The notes: a model not told the origin generated them from the sequence alone. Positions 38,072 to 48,496 are shown, counted from the stretch's first letter. The stretch is DNA of 64,000 nucleotides from Flavobacterium haoranii (GCA_003246205.1 QKBC01000004.1:62001-126000); one strand, 5' to 3'. Made by a program: numbers and translations.

Positions 38072-38924
38072 CGAAGAAATAAAAATAGAACCTGATCTAA
38101 CGATGTTGCGGTTTCAAAATGACACCGATTTTAAAGAGCATTTTGAAAAACAGGTAAAAATAGGATTCATTCAATTTCACTTTAATATAAAAGGAAAAGG
38201 AAAATTTATTTTCAACCAAGGCACTTATGCTTTAGACTTAAAAGAAGAAAAATCGCTATTACTCTATAACCCTCAAAAAGAACTGCCGTTGCACTTAGAA
38301 CTGGCACCGAAATCGTGGGCTATTTCCGTTTTAATTTCTATAAAGCGTTTCCATACTTTATTTTCATCTGATGCTGAAAAGATACCATTCTTAAGTTCTG
38401 ACAATTTAGAAAAAAAATATTATGGCGAAGAAGATATTAGCCCTTCGATGGCAATTGTTTTAAACCAAATCTTCAATTATAATCAAAACTCATCGCTCAA
38501 GAACTTGTATTTAAAAGGAAAATGTTATGAATTGATGAGTTTGTATTTTAACAGAAATGAAGATCCATCGGCTGAAAATTGCCCTTTTCTAATAGACGAA
38601 GAGAATGTTTTGAAAATCAAAAAAGCTAAAGAAATTGTCATTAATCGTCTGGCTGAACCGCCAGGGCTCCAAGAACTGGCAGATGAAGTGGGACTATCAT
38701 TAAAAAAGCTCAAAGTTGGTTTTAAACAAATTTACGGAGATAGTGTTTTTAACTTCTTATTTGATTACAAAATGGAAGTTGCCCGTAAAATGCTTGATTC
38801 CGGTTCTTATAACGTAAATGAAGTGGGATTAAAAGTTGGCTACAGCACATCGAGTCATTTTATTACTGCATTCAAGAAAAAATTCGGGGTAACCCCTAAA
38901 AAATATTTGTTAAATAAAATGTAA
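38061..38924 (+). CDS. AraC family transcriptional regulator
   Basis: C-terminal HTH: LQELADEVGLSLKKLKVGFKQIYGDSVFNFLFDYKMEVARKML...EVGLKVGYSTSSHFITAFKKKFGVTPKKYL. Confidence 0.94.
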   Translation: MSSFEEIKIEPDLTMLRFQNDTDFKEHFEKQVKIGFIQFHFNIKGKGKFIFNQGTYALDLKEEKSLLLYNPQKELPLHLELAPKSWAISVLISIKRFHTLFSSDAEKIPFLSSDNLEKKYYGEEDISPSMAIVLNQIFNYNQNSSLKNLYLKGKCYELMSLYFNRNEDPSAENCPFLIDEENVLKIKKAKEIVINRLAEPPGLQELADEVGLSLKKLKVGFKQIYGDSVFNFLFDYKMEVARKMLDSGSYNVNEVGLKVGYSTSSHFITAFKKKFGVTPKKYLLNKM

Positions 38925-38931
38925 ATCAATA

Positions 38932-38963
38932 AAAAAAGAGCACTTTAACAGTGCTCTTTTTTA
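38932..38963. terminator. Bidirectional terminator after the araC-family gene
   Basis: AAAAAGAGCACTTTAACAGTGCTCTTTTTTA. Confidence 0.8.
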
Positions 38964-38989
38964 TAACCATATTATCAAAATTCTAGTTT

Positions 38990-39826
38990 TTAATTGAAGT
39001 AATAAGCAATAATTTGTAATTCATCGGCACCTACTCCAACATACATTTTAACAGCTCCTGTTCCGGATGTATCTCGAACGGCTAACTGCGCCACAAACAT
39101 AGGAGTATATGTTCCCGGTCCAAGGATTACAAAATCTGAAGCAGTATTTCTAAAATTCTGCCATTCTCCTTCTCTCAAATTATTATTATTATAAAACTGG
39201 CCATTAATAGCGATAACTCCTGCTTGTTCACTACAAGTGGAAGTTATACAAAGAGGCACTCCGTTAATCGGATTACCATAATAGTCGGTTACAACTGTTG
39301 GTCCTAAATAATTACCTTGTCTAAAATATATCCCTGTTTGAACAATTCTTGCTCTATAATCTTCAATTCTAGATCTATCTGTAGCATTTTTACCAATATT
39401 CCAACTCACTGAATAATTAACCTCAACGATTGCCGGTCGTGTTAATGTAAATGAAGTTGCTGTTCCTCCAACAGGAATACCTACTTCACTAAATCCTGAT
39501 CCTTCTCCTGTTTGATTAATCAATGAAGTAGGGTTTTGGACATCTTCTAAATAATTTTCCGAATCAAAGATAACGTCAACATTATCTGCCAACGTTCCTA
39601 AAACTAAATCGCCATTTGCATCAGCATATACTTTAGTTGTTAAACCTGTTCCTAAATTATTTGGATTATAAAACTGTCCCAAACCCTCTATTCGAATATT
39701 TGAGTCCGCTCCCGCTATGTGTAATTCTTCTTCCGGTGTATATGTTTTAATTCCCACTTGAGAATTAGCCATAAAAGCATTTAAAATAATATATATATAT
39801 GTAACTTTTTTCATAACCTTAACCAT
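38990..39826 (-). CDS. Secreted hypothetical protein, tandem paralog 1
   Basis: Signal peptide then VGIKTYTPEEELHIAGADSNIRIEGL...VYADANGDLVLG, shared with the next two ORFs. Confidence 0.65.
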   Translation of the reverse strand: MVKVMKKVTYIYIILNAFMANSQVGIKTYTPEEELHIAGADSNIRIEGLGQFYNPNNLGTGLTTKVYADANGDLVLGTLADNVDVIFDSENYLEDVQNPTSLINQTGEGSGFSEVGIPVGGTATSFTLTRPAIVEVNYSVSWNIGKNATDRSRIEDYRARIVQTGIYFRQGNYLGPTVVTDYYGNPINGVPLCITSTCSEQAGVIAINGQFYNNNNLREGEWQNFRNTASDFVILGPGTYTPMFVAQLAVRDTSGTGAVKMYVGVGADELQIIAYYFN

Positions 39827-40615
39827 TTAGTTGTACACTCTAACCTTTAAATAATCACTTGCTCCTCCAAAACCAACGTATGTTTCAACATTTGGATTGT
39901 CTAATACTACTCCAAAGAAGTATAGTGCATGAGTCCCCGGCGGTAAAGAAGCAAAACCTTGCCCATTCATATAAGAATATCCTAAAGCCCCTCCCGCATC
40001 ACTACTATAAGACTGTCCATTAAAACCATACTTATTAGCATATTCAGCTGGTGACAATCCGTCATTATTAATATCTATACAAAAAAACGTTTGAATAACT
40101 CTTGTTTTAAAATCACTTATACTTGTTGGGGGAACTGTTGTCAAGTCAAGAGAAGACATCAAAAATGTCAGGCCATACTTAACTTCAATAGTACAATATT
40201 GAGGAGCTGTAAAAGGCACACTATAAATAAATTGCTCTGCATAAGTAACTCCGGAAGGGTTGTTTATCACTCTTCCAAGCTTATCATAAGGAGGAGCCAA
40301 CATCAAAAGATTATCAGGAACAAAGTTAGGTACATCAATCAGAAAATTTATCGGAAGTCCCATACCTAAACTATAGCTAGGAGGTGTTAAGGTTAAATTT
40401 CCTTTGTTATCTACATAAACAGGAGCTAGATCTACTCCGTTATTTAAAGGATTGTTAGCAGTGCTAAAGCTTTCTACTCTTATTGTATTAGGTCCTGCAA
40501 TATGTAAAGTTTCTTGCGGATTTTCAGTTCCTATACCGACATCTTGGGCATTACCCGTATAAAAGCTAAACATTACCCCTAACAGTAATATTTTTGAAAA
40601 ATAATTGTGTTTCAT
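39827..40615 (-). CDS. Secreted hypothetical protein, tandem paralog 2
   Basis: Signal peptide then VGIGTENPQETLHIAGPNTIRVESF...VYVDNKGNLTLT. Confidence 0.65.
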   Translation of the reverse strand: MKHNYFSKILLLGVMFSFYTGNAQDVGIGTENPQETLHIAGPNTIRVESFSTANNPLNNGVDLAPVYVDNKGNLTLTPPSYSLGMGLPINFLIDVPNFVPDNLLMLAPPYDKLGRVINNPSGVTYAEQFIYSVPFTAPQYCTIEVKYGLTFLMSSLDLTTVPPTSISDFKTRVIQTFFCIDINNDGLSPAEYANKYGFNGQSYSSDAGGALGYSYMNGQGFASLPPGTHALYFFGVVLDNPNVETYVGFGGASDYLKVRVYN

Positions 40616-40635
40616 AGTAAAGTAGTATTATAGGG

Positions 40636-41367
40636 TTAGTGCAATCTGAACAATAAAGAGTCATTACCTCGTGCAAACTTTACACAAGTTTCTTTTGCCG
40701 TAAAAGCTGTACTTGCTGTAATTCCTGACGAAACCTCACCAAAAAAGCGAATGATATAGCTGCCGGCTGCCGGCAAAGTAATGTAAGTTGTTGATGCGTT
40801 ATAGATCAAACCTGTTTTACTATCCAAAGATCCTCCTGTATAACATTTAGATGCGTGTCCGAACTGTCTGGTTAAACCATCCAGCATAAAATAGGTATTA
40901 ACCCTTCTTGCAGCTTTATCCGTTAAAACATCTTCTGCTAAATTTTCAAAAACTTCAAAACTAATACTGTATTTTACTTCTAACAAAGCTAAACTATTAG
41001 TATTGATTGTAAAGCTGAAAAGTTCGGCCATCTCAACTCCGTCTTCGTCACCAGAAGGCAAATAGACTATAGACTCGGGTAGTGTTTCGTGGTTTAAAGC
41101 ATCTGATCCTTCACTGTTATAAAGCGATCTGAACTCAAGTGTTAAGCTTCCTTGATCATCGACAAACAACGGATATGTATTAGTACCTCCTCCGTTATAC
41201 TCGTTATTCGTTTCATTTAAACCTTCAACACGAATAGTACCTGTTGGTGAACCCAGATGCAAAGCTTGCTCTGGCACCGTTTCATTAATGCCTACACCAC
41301 TCACTTGCGCATGCACACAAGTAAAACCAGTAAGGCAAATTACTGATAATAAGTAGTTTTTACTCAT
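40636..41367 (-). CDS. Secreted hypothetical protein, tandem paralog 3
   Basis: MSKNYLLSVICLTGFTCVHAQ signal; VGINETVPEQALHLGSPTGTIRVEGL...LFVDDQGSLTLE; internal ATG 41367 preferred. Confidence 0.65.
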   Translation of the reverse strand: MSKNYLLSVICLTGFTCVHAQVSGVGINETVPEQALHLGSPTGTIRVEGLNETNNEYNGGGTNTYPLFVDDQGSLTLEFRSLYNSEGSDALNHETLPESIVYLPSGDEDGVEMAELFSFTINTNSLALLEVKYSISFEVFENLAEDVLTDKAARRVNTYFMLDGLTRQFGHASKCYTGGSLDSKTGLIYNASTTYITLPAAGSYIIRFFGEVSSGITASTAFTAKETCVKFARGNDSLLFRLH

Positions 41368-41610
41368 AGAATTGGTTTTATGTATAGATTTGATTTTCAG
41401 CAATGAAGATATCATTTTTTTTTTAAAACGCGGTAACTTATTTTAACAAAAACCTAAAAAAATGTTGTACTTATGTTAATTGTTACAGAATTGTGTTAAA
41501 CAACAAAATTATGTTATGTGAGAAACATTTTTTTGTTAATTTAAGGGTGTTATTTTTAAATCTTAAAAAATTTAAATCCTAAAAATTTAGCCTTACATTT
41601 GAAGAAAAAA

Positions 41611-42630
41611 ATGAAAAAAGGAGTTTTATTGGTAAATTTAGGGTCGCCAGATAGTACTTCCGTCAAGGATGTAAAAAAATATCTGGATGAATTCTTAATG
41701 GATGAAAGAGTTATTGATGTTCCATATTTAGTAAGGGCTTTTTTAGTCAAAGGGATTATTTTAAATACAAGACCTAAAAAATCTGCTGAAGCTTACAAGA
41801 AAATATGGTGGGAAGAAGGTTCTCCGTTAATCGTTCTTTCGGAAAGATTACAAAATAAAATCCAAAAAAATGTCAGTGTTCCCGTTTCTTTAGCCATGCG
41901 TTATGGCAATCCTAGCATTGAAAAGGGATTACAAGAACTACACAATAAAGGAGTAGATGAAGTATTACTACTCCCTTTATACCCGCAGTTTGCCATGGCT
42001 ACTACCGAAACCATATTAGTCTTGGCTGAAAAAATTCGTAAAAAGAATTTTCCGAATATGGAATTTACAATTTTACCGGCTTTTTACAACCAAAAAGACT
42101 ATATAAGAGATTTATCTAACGCTATAAAGAGATCTCTTGAAAACTTTGATCAGGATTATTTATTATTTTCCTATCACGGTGTACCCGAACGCCATATTAG
42201 AAAATCAGATGTTACTCAATCGCATTGTAAAATAGATGGCACTTGCTGTAACACACCTTCAAAAGCGCATGAATTTTGTTATCGCCATCAATGCTATGAA
42301 ACAACTAAACAGGTTGCCGAATTCTTAGACTTAAAAGAAGGAACATATAGCACCTCTTTCCAATCTCGTTTAGGAAAAGATCCTTGGTTACAACCTTATA
42401 CAGATGCCACAATTGACGGACTGGCACAAAAAGGCACTAAAAATCTAGCTGTAGTAACACCAGCTTTCGTTTCTGACTGTTTAGAAACTTTAGAAGAAAT
42501 AGGAATGGAAGCTGCCCATAGTTTTAAAGAAAACGGAGGCGAAAACTTTTTAGCAATTCCATGTCTTAATGATAATGAAGATTGGGTAAAAACTTTAAGC
42601 CGATGGATTGACCAGTGGACTTTAGCATAA
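41611..42630 (+). CDS. hemH: Ferrochelatase
   Basis: KGVLLVNLGSPDSTSVKDVKKYLDEFL, LLFSYHGVPERHIRKSD, TSFQSRLGKDPWLQPYTD; ATG 41611 preferred because the TTG 41599 start overlaps TACATTTG at 41594-41601. Confidence 0.96.
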   Translation: MKKGVLLVNLGSPDSTSVKDVKKYLDEFLMDERVIDVPYLVRAFLVKGIILNTRPKKSAEAYKKIWWEEGSPLIVLSERLQNKIQKNVSVPVSLAMRYGNPSIEKGLQELHNKGVDEVLLLPLYPQFAMATTETILVLAEKIRKKNFPNMEFTILPAFYNQKDYIRDLSNAIKRSLENFDQDYLLFSYHGVPERHIRKSDVTQSHCKIDGTCCNTPSKAHEFCYRHQCYETTKQVAEFLDLKEGTYSTSFQSRLGKDPWLQPYTDATIDGLAQKGTKNLAVVTPAFVSDCLETLEEIGMEAAHSFKENGGENFLAIPCLNDNEDWVKTLSRWIDQWTLA

Positions 42631-42646
42631 ATCAATTACATATTAA

Positions 42647-43984
42647 ATGGCAATAACTTCTGACGAATTAGGCGAATTAGATATCAAGAAACTCTTGTTG
42701 AAGCAATCCATTCCGGCATCAATAGGAATTTTATTTATGTCATTAAACATCTTAATTGACACAATCTTTGTTGGGCAATGGATAGGTTCTTTGGCTATTG
42801 CTGCCGTTTCTGTTGTTTTACCATTTACCTTTTTAATTTCATCTTTAGGAATGGCTATCGGTGTAGGCGGTAGCTCTATTATTTCCAGAGCTCTGGGCGC
42901 AAAAGAACCGGAAAAAGCTGAATTTACTTTTGGAAACCAAATTACAATGACACTTATATTGGCTTTGGTTTCAGTTGGTATTGGTTATTTCTTTTCTGAT
43001 AAAGTTTTAGTTTTATTCGGAGCCAATGGTGCCATTTTACAACCCGCTAGAGAATTTTATTTTCCTGTTTTACTCGGAGTTCCTTTTCTGGCACTTTGTA
43101 TGACCGGAAATACTGTTATACGGGCAGAAGGAAAACCTAAATTTGCTATGTATGCCATGTTAATTCCTGCTTTCGGCAATCTTTTATTAGACATTCTTTT
43201 TATAAAGGTTTGGGAAATGGGAATTTTCGGAGCAGCCTTGGCTACCTCTATTTCTTATTTTTTGTGCTTTATATTTATCCTTTGGTTTTTTATTACTAAA
43301 TCTGAAATCAGAATTTCTTTTGAACATCTTGTTTTAAAAGAAAAAATAGTACAAGAAATATCTTCTTTAGGTTTTGTCACTTTTGCTCGCCAAGGTGTGG
43401 TAAGTCTTTTAGCTATTATTATCAACACCACACTTTTTGTACATTCAGGAGAAGCCGGCGTTACTATTTATGGTATCATCAACCGAATGCTCATGTTTGC
43501 TTTGTTTCCTATTTTGGGAATTACCCAAGGTTTTTTACCTGTTGCAGGCTATAACTTTGGCGCCCAACAATTCAACAGAGTTAAACAATCCATTTATTAC
43601 TCTATAATCTCTGCTTCTGTTTTAGCTACCATAATATTCTTAGGTATTTTTATTTTTTCTGAGTCTATCATTCGAATATTTACGACAGATGAAGCAATTA
43701 TACATAGTTCTTCTGATGCTTTACGATGGGTTTTTGCGGTTACACCTATTATTGCTATCCAGTTAATTGGTGCTGCATACTTTCAAGCCATCGGTAAAGC
43801 TATTCCCGCTTTATTGTTGACTTTGACCAAACAAGGTTTTTTCTTAATCCCTTTAGTTTTAATTTTGCCGAAATATTTCGATACTTTTGGGGTATGGCTT
43901 GCTTTTCCGATATCTGATTTATTAGCAACCTTAGTGACCGGATATTTTCTACGAAAAGAAATTAAAGCTACTTTAAAAGAGTAA
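42647..43984 (+). CDS. MATE family efflux transporter
   Basis: 12-TM pattern; MAIGVGGSSIISRALGAKEPEKAE, QGFLPVAGYNFGAQQFNRV. Confidence 0.94.
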   Translation: MAITSDELGELDIKKLLLKQSIPASIGILFMSLNILIDTIFVGQWIGSLAIAAVSVVLPFTFLISSLGMAIGVGGSSIISRALGAKEPEKAEFTFGNQITMTLILALVSVGIGYFFSDKVLVLFGANGAILQPAREFYFPVLLGVPFLALCMTGNTVIRAEGKPKFAMYAMLIPAFGNLLLDILFIKVWEMGIFGAALATSISYFLCFIFILWFFITKSEIRISFEHLVLKEKIVQEISSLGFVTFARQGVVSLLAIIINTTLFVHSGEAGVTIYGIINRMLMFALFPILGITQGFLPVAGYNFGAQQFNRVKQSIYYSIISASVLATIIFLGIFIFSESIIRIFTTDEAIIHSSSDALRWVFAVTPIIAIQLIGAAYFQAIGKAIPALLLTLTKQGFFLIPLVLILPKYFDTFGVWLAFPISDLLATLVTGYFLRKEIKATLKE

Positions 43985-43987
43985 AAA

Positions 43988-44542
43988 ATGGAATATAATT
44001 ATATAAAAGCGCTGCACTTAATTTTTGTAGTTACTTGGTTTGCCGGATTATTCTACATTGTCAGACTATTTGTATATCATGCCGAAGCAAAAGACAAACC
44101 GCAACCGGAACAAGATATTCTAATGAAACAATACCAATTAATGGAATATCGTTTGTGGTATATCATTACTTGGCCTAGTGCTGTTTTGGCAAGTATTTTT
44201 GCTTTTTGGATGTTGTTTTTTACAGAACCGGGAAAAGTTTGGTTACAAATGCCTTGGATGCATGTTAAATTATTCTTTGTATTCCTACTTTACTTATATC
44301 ATTTAAAGTGCCATCAAATTTTTCTTCAATTGCAAAAAAACGAAGTCAAACATTCTTCTTCATTTTTCAGACTATGGAATGAAGGAGCAACTATTATCTT
44401 ATTTGCAGTAGTTTTTTTAGTAATTTTAAAAAACGCTATCAATTGGATTTTTGGAGTAATTGGTATTATCCTCTTTTCCGTTTTATTGATGGTCGGATTT
44501 AAATTCTATAAAAAGATAAGAGAGCGCAACGAAAAAAAATAA
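43988..44542 (+). CDS. hemJ: HemJ-like protoporphyrinogen oxidase (UPF0093/CopD-like)
   Basis: YIKALHLIFVVTWFAGLFYIVRLFVYHAEA; WMHVKLFFVFLLYLYHLKCH; near hemH. Confidence 0.85.
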   Translation: MEYNYIKALHLIFVVTWFAGLFYIVRLFVYHAEAKDKPQPEQDILMKQYQLMEYRLWYIITWPSAVLASIFAFWMLFFTEPGKVWLQMPWMHVKLFFVFLLYLYHLKCHQIFLQLQKNEVKHSSSFFRLWNEGATIILFAVVFLVILKNAINWIFGVIGIILFSVLLMVGFKFYKKIRERNEKK

Positions 44543-46011
44543 TGGCTGATTGGTTTAGTATAAAAAGATTATCATTACGCACGAGAATTTTTTTCTCCAT
44601 GATCTTGTTGACTTTAATTGCTTCGGTCTTAATTGCCGGGGTTTCTATTTACCAATTTCGAAAAGAGGCCAAAGTTTACCACCAGGATCGATTAGAACGG
44701 AAAGAAAATGCAATTTTAGAACACATTAACTATGTACTGCAAACTACAACCTATCCGCTGACTACTGAAAACATTCCTTATATTTTTAAAGAAAAGATCT
44801 TTGAACTATCTGATATCCATAGCATGGAAATCAATTTTTACGATTTGGAAGGCAATCTTTTAATCTCTTCAAAAGCTGTTTTTAAACTAGATAGTGTTCA
44901 ACCTAAGATCAATAAAGCGACACTACAAATTTTACGAAATTCATTAGAAAAACGTTATATAGAATTTACAACCAGAGACGGACAACAATATCGTTCTTCT
45001 TATTCTTATATTAAAGACACTAAATTTAAACCTCTTGCCATTTTAAATCTTCCCTACGAAGAAGACACTACTTTTTATGACAATGAAATTAAAAACTTTT
45101 TGATTCGGTTTGGTCAGGTTTATATTTTAATGCTCCTAATTGCCATTATTTTATCTTATTTCTTATCTAGCTATATCACACAATCCCTAAAAATTATCAG
45201 TGATAAAATCAGGGAAACTAATTTCAACCAATTGAATCAAAAAATCGAACTGGAAGCCGGAAGTAAAGAAATTAACTTATTGATTCAATCCTACAACAAC
45301 ATGGTAGACCAATTAGAAGCCAGTGCCACAAAATTGGCTCAAAGCCAAAGGGAACAAGCTTGGCGTGAAATGGCAAAACAAGTAGCACACGAAATCAAAA
45401 ACCCGCTTACACCAATGCGTTTAACGGTTCAGAATTTTCAACGCAAGTTTGATGAGAACGATCCTAATATCAAGCAAAAGTTAGACGATTTTACCAAAAC
45501 ACTTATCCAGCAAATAGATACTATGAGTTCGGTTGCCAATGCCTTTTCTAATTTTGCTTCTATGCCGGCACAACAAAATGAGACGCTAGATGTTGTTAAA
45601 GTAATTAGACTGGCCTTGGAAATTTTCAACGAAGATTATATTGAGTTCCAATCTTCTAAAGAAAAAATCGTCACCAAATTAGACAGAACGCAGCTTATTC
45701 GTATTATAACGAATTTAGTTAAAAACGGTATTCAAGCTATTCCTGAAGAACAAGTAAACAAACAAGTAAAAGTTTCTGTTACACAAGAAAACAAGCAAGT
45801 TATAATATCGGTTCAAGACAATGGTAAAGGCATTACGGAAGAAAACAAATCACATATCTTCGAACCTAAATTCACTACAAAATCCAGCGGAATGGGTCTA
45901 GGATTAGCTATTATTAAAAACATTATTGAAAATTATAACGGAACTATTACCTTTGAAAGTGTACCAGACCAAGGAACAACATTTTATGTTCATTTACCTA
46001 TAACTGAATAA
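44542..46011 (+). CDS. Sensor histidine kinase
   Basis: HAMP region, H-box AKQVAHEIKNPLTPMRLTVQ, N-box NLVKNGIQAI, GMGLGLAIIKNI. Confidence 0.94.
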   Translation: MADWFSIKRLSLRTRIFFSMILLTLIASVLIAGVSIYQFRKEAKVYHQDRLERKENAILEHINYVLQTTTYPLTTENIPYIFKEKIFELSDIHSMEINFYDLEGNLLISSKAVFKLDSVQPKINKATLQILRNSLEKRYIEFTTRDGQQYRSSYSYIKDTKFKPLAILNLPYEEDTTFYDNEIKNFLIRFGQVYILMLLIAIILSYFLSSYITQSLKIISDKIRETNFNQLNQKIELEAGSKEINLLIQSYNNMVDQLEASATKLAQSQREQAWREMAKQVAHEIKNPLTPMRLTVQNFQRKFDENDPNIKQKLDDFTKTLIQQIDTMSSVANAFSNFASMPAQQNETLDVVKVIRLALEIFNEDYIEFQSSKEKIVTKLDRTQLIRIITNLVKNGIQAIPEEQVNKQVKVSVTQENKQVIISVQDNGKGITEENKSHIFEPKFTTKSSGMGLGLAIIKNIIENYNGTITFESVPDQGTTFYVHLPITE

Positions 46012-46023
46012 ATTTAAAAACAA

Positions 46024-46800
46024 ATGGAAAATATTTTAATTGACATTCAAGATCCTGTAGCGGTTATTACTATTAATCGTCCAACCAAACTTAATGCTCT
46101 TAACAAAAGTACTATTGAAGAATTACACCAGGCTTTTAGCAGCTTATCTACTAACAATGATGTGAAAGTAGTTATTGTAACCGGAAGCGGTGAAAAAGCT
46201 TTTGTTGCCGGAGCTGATATTTCGGAATTTGCTAACTTTAGCGTAGAAGAAGGTGGAAAATTAGCAGCTAAAGGTCAAGAAATACTTTTTGATTATGTTC
46301 AAAATTTTAATAAACCGGTTATTGCTGCAGTAAATGGTTTTGCTCTTGGTGGCGGATTAGAACTAGCTATGGCTTGTCATTTCCGTGTAGCTTCTGATAA
46401 TGCCAAAATGGGCTTGCCGGAAGTGACTTTAGGCGTAATTCCAGGTTATGGAGGAACGCAACGTTTAGCACAATTAGTCGGAAAAGGAAGAGCAATGGAA
46501 ATGATCATAACCGCTGGAATGATTGATGCTAATACTGCTCTAAATTATGGATTGGTTAACCATGTTGTAGAACAAACAGAATTATTGAATTTAGCCAAAG
46601 GAATCGCTGAAAAAATTACTAAAAATTCAAGTGTAGCTATTGCTAAAGCTATCGAATCTATTAACGCCGGTTTTGAAGATGGTGTTAATGGTTATACAGT
46701 AGAAATCAACAACTTCGGCGCTTGTTTTGGCACTGAAGATTTTAAAGAAGGTACAACTGCTTTCTTAGAAAAACGCAAAGCAAATTTCCCAGGGAAATAA
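46024..46800 (+). CDS. Enoyl-CoA hydratase/isomerase family protein
   Basis: GSGEKAFVAGADISEF, AVNGFALGGGLELAMACHFRVAS, LPEVTLGVIPGYGGTQRL. Confidence 0.95.
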   Translation: MENILIDIQDPVAVITINRPTKLNALNKSTIEELHQAFSSLSTNNDVKVVIVTGSGEKAFVAGADISEFANFSVEEGGKLAAKGQEILFDYVQNFNKPVIAAVNGFALGGGLELAMACHFRVASDNAKMGLPEVTLGVIPGYGGTQRLAQLVGKGRAMEMIITAGMIDANTALNYGLVNHVVEQTELLNLAKGIAEKITKNSSVAIAKAIESINAGFEDGVNGYTVEINNFGACFGTEDFKEGTTAFLEKRKANFPGK

Positions 46801-46818
46801 TTTAATCTTAAATAATAC

Positions 46819-48417
46819 ATGAAATTTAAACACCTCTTTTTTATCGTTTTATTTGCAGCTCTGACTGCAAACTTTGTTAACTCCCAATCTACAAATTTCA
46901 AAGTAATCAAAAGTGAGATCTTTAAGGACAAAAACACTAATTCAGAACTGATCTTTTCCGCAAGTGATGACGAAGGCGGTTTAGTACTCCTTAGACAATT
47001 ATTCAGTGCTTTAGGCAGAAATTCAAGAGGGTATATTTTAGAATATTATGACAAAAAATTAAACCTTATCAATCATAAAGAATTTGAAGATAAAAAAACT
47101 GTATTTAAAGGAATGTTTGTTAAAGACAACACATTAAACCTAATTGAATGTGTCATAAACAGCAAAGAAGAAACCCTTGATTATAATGTAATTAAAGGAA
47201 ATTTAAATGATTTCAATTTCTCAAAAGAAAATATTTTTTCTATAGGAAAAGATAATGTTAAAAGTCCTTTTGCAATGGGTGTTGGCTTATTCTTTTTCTC
47301 TAATCTTAATCAAATTGACCACGATCCAACAGGAGAGGTAAAAATTTCTGCATCAGGTAATTTTATTGCGTTCAATTTTGACATTAAGAACAAAGAGCAA
47401 GAAACACATAGGGTTTTAGTTTACAACAATACTCTTAATAAAGTATATGACCAAGAATTTTCAGAAAACATAAAAGATAAATATTTTAAATATAATTCTT
47501 TCGAGGTAAGCGATGAAGATGGAACTATATATTTTTTAGGAAAAGCTTATAAAAATGAAAGTTTTAAAGAAAGAGTTAATGATGAAATAAACTATTACTA
47601 TATGTTATATCGTATTAATGCTGAATCCATTAATTCAAAATCTTTTGACACTAATGATACTTATATAAGTTCACTGGAAGTTTTGTTAACCCCAAAAGGT
47701 CTTTTCTGCATTGGAATGTATTCTGAAAAAAACTCAAATGATTTTAGAGGATTTGCTTACTATAAACTCGACAAAAATGTATTAACTGTTGAAAAAGCAA
47801 AAATGAATCCTTTTACTGAACAATTTATGATCGATAAATACGGTGAGAAAAAAGGAAAAAAGAAATCAGGTAAAGAAAAAGAATTAAGCAACATAGTATA
47901 CCGTAGTTTTTTCATATCTGAAAATAATGAAATTTATTTTAATGCAGAAGAATTTTATATTTCAACCTATACTACGTTCGGTGCTAATGGTACAACATCA
48001 ACAAGAACAGCTTATCACTATAATGACATCTATTCTTGTAAGCTTAACTTCGATGGTGACTTGATTTGGATGCGCACAATCAACAAAGGACAATCGACTT
48101 CAGGTATAGTTGATTATTTATCATTTACCTCTGGAGTTAAGAATAGTAAAATGTATTTATTCTTAAACGGTGCTGACGAAGTAAAAAAATTAAAAGATAA
48201 TCGTATTTCTTTTGCTCAAAGTAAAATCAAGAAAATGAATTTGTACGTTATTGAAATTGAGCCAAATGGGAATTTCAACTATAAAATTCTAATCAACGAT
48301 AAAGATTCAAAGGTTACTTATAAAACATATGGAGGTCTTTTTTCAAATAATTCTTCTGCCATCTTTTTAGAAGGAAATAAAGGAAGAGATAAACGAATCG
48401 CTAAAATTGAATTATAA
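46819..48417 (+). CDS. Secreted hypothetical protein
   Basis: Signal peptide MKFKHLFFIVLFAALTANFVNSQ; no recognised domain. Confidence 0.55.
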   Translation: MKFKHLFFIVLFAALTANFVNSQSTNFKVIKSEIFKDKNTNSELIFSASDDEGGLVLLRQLFSALGRNSRGYILEYYDKKLNLINHKEFEDKKTVFKGMFVKDNTLNLIECVINSKEETLDYNVIKGNLNDFNFSKENIFSIGKDNVKSPFAMGVGLFFFSNLNQIDHDPTGEVKISASGNFIAFNFDIKNKEQETHRVLVYNNTLNKVYDQEFSENIKDKYFKYNSFEVSDEDGTIYFLGKAYKNESFKERVNDEINYYYMLYRINAESINSKSFDTNDTYISSLEVLLTPKGLFCIGMYSEKNSNDFRGFAYYKLDKNVLTVEKAKMNPFTEQFMIDKYGEKKGKKKSGKEKELSNIVYRSFFISENNEIYFNAEEFYISTYTTFGANGTTSTRTAYHYNDIYSCKLNFDGDLIWMRTINKGQSTSGIVDYLSFTSGVKNSKMYLFLNGADEVKKLKDNRISFAQSKIKKMNLYVIEIEPNGNFNYKILINDKDSKVTYKTYGGLFSNNSSAIFLEGNKGRDKRIAKIEL

Positions 48418-48452
48418 AAAACCTAGCTAATATAAATTATACTATAAAAATA

Positions 48453-48496
48453 TTCAAACAAATAAGCGCAATAAAAACTGAGCTTATTTGTTTGAA
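48453..48496. repeat. Long perfect inverted repeat (15-bp arms, 14-nt loop) between convergent genes
   Basis: TTCAAACAAATAAGC-GCAATAAAAACTGA-GCTTATTTGTTTGAA. Confidence 0.8.

Noticed and set aside
41416-41593. TGTTA-rich intergenic stretch upstream of hemH (several TGTTAA/TTGTTA words)
   Set aside because: AT-rich background makes such words common; no consistent spacing or dyad beyond chance could be shown by eye
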